Origin: Nocardia colli
GTDB lineage: Bacteria; Actinomycetota; Actinomycetes; Mycobacteriales; Mycobacteriaceae
Direction of reading: 5' to 3'
Assembly: GCF_008704205.1 (NCBI RefSeq)
Contig: NZ_VXLC01000004.1
Location: 682,001 to 746,000, forward strand
DNA: 64,000 nt
The notes beneath the pieces were generated by a model that did no database searches, was not told the origin of the DNA, and saw nothing but the letters and a program-made list of their open reading frames with translations. The position numbers and the translations under genes are program-made. Below are positions 63,840-64,000 of the stretch, piece by piece. Within the stretch, counting starts at the first letter, position 1. Each line of letters begins with the position of its first letter.

Positions 63840-64000
63840 TTGCGTACGAACCCGAATCCGGCGGGCGGCAGCCTGCGGGACGAGCAGAAGCAGCAGACCA
63901 GGACCCGGCTGATGGCCGGCGCCAAGGAGCTGTTCAGCACCCGCGGCTACGCGGCGGTGCGGGTCGACGACATCGCCGCCGCCGTCGGCTGTAGCCGGGC
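63840..64000 (+). CDS. TetR family regulator, 5' part (cut by window end)
   Basis: 53 residues visible: TTG start with GAGGTAA upstream, then RTRLMAGAKELFSTRGYAAVRVDDIAAAVGCSR, the first two helices and start of the recognition helix of a TetR HTH. It probably represses the divergent monooxygenase operon through the operator at 63716-63755. Confidence 0.8.
   Translation, partial: MRTNPNPAGGSLRDEQKQQTRTRLMAGAKELFSTRGYAAVRVDDIAAAVGCSR

Overview
The window is high-GC DNA from an actinobacterium of the Mycobacteriales, most probably Nocardia or a close relative. This is inferred from gene content: a UPF0182 protein, an Rpf-type transglycosylase, a mycofactocin-type SDR, a SigC-like sigma factor, an Rv0102/CtpB-like gene pair and a mymA-like operon. 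No species can be named from sequence reading alone.

Region 1 (1-6.2 kb) holds the 3' end of a UPF0182 gene, an Rpf-like gene with a long structured leader, and an initiator tRNA. A degraded patch follows the tRNA: a frameshifted integrase C-terminus, a secreted phospholipase A2 with a 50-residue exported peptide and a small membrane protein, and a frameshifted HTH relic. A 29-bp direct repeat brackets it, so it looks like the scar of an integrated element.

Region 2 (6.2-15.3 kb) is ordinary accessory content: an S1 protease, a TetR/reductase pair around a perfect operator, an MFS carrier, a two-domain glyoxalase-like protein, a NarL-type two-component system, a fatty acid hydroxylase-like protein and an NTF2-like protein.

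Region 3 (15.4-24.9 kb) is a light/photo-oxidation module around a MerR-family LitR/CarH-like regulator. Its genes are an SDR, an SRPBCC-epimerase fusion, a translationally coupled cyclopropane-synthase/DUF1365/amine-oxidase operon, a small membrane protein, a lipocalin and a photolyase. Three of its promoter regions carry the same operator: two 10-bp units 11 bp apart, the second always ATGCATCGTT.

Region 4 (25-31 kb) has a PIG-L deacetylase, an orphan histidine kinase, an amidohydrolase, secreted proteins and a methyltransferase.

Region 5 (31-54 kb) is the main find, a copper-acquisition and copper-use island. It contains cytochrome c oxidase subunit I (CtaD), a CopD-CtaG fusion convergent with a CtpB-like copper ATPase (as Rv0102 and ctpB are in M. 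tuberculosis), a zinc-finger membrane anti-sigma factor, a SigC-like ECF sigma factor, and an eight-gene minus-strand operon. That operon encodes all five isonitrile-lipopeptide enzymes (dioxygenase, ScoD-like protein, acyl-AMP ligase, carrier protein, single-module NRPS with reductase) plus a complete FecBCD-type importer. The operon, the anti-sigma/CtpB unit and the CopD-CtaG gene share a -35 of (C/G)GGAAC, a spacer of exactly 17 nt and a -10 starting CGAC, which points to one sigma regulon. The inferred circuit is: low copper activates SigC, the isonitrile chalkophore is made and re-imported, and copper is routed to cytochrome oxidase.

Region 6 (54-64 kb) has a secreted glycine-zipper protein, a TetR gene, a STAS protein lacking the phospho-serine, a DoxX-like protein with fourteen 11-residue repeats, a Cys-rich protein, an alpha/beta hydrolase with a Cys nucleophile, and a mymA-like operon (monooxygenase, esterase, alcohol dehydrogenase, acyl-CoA ligase) divergent from a truncated TetR gene.
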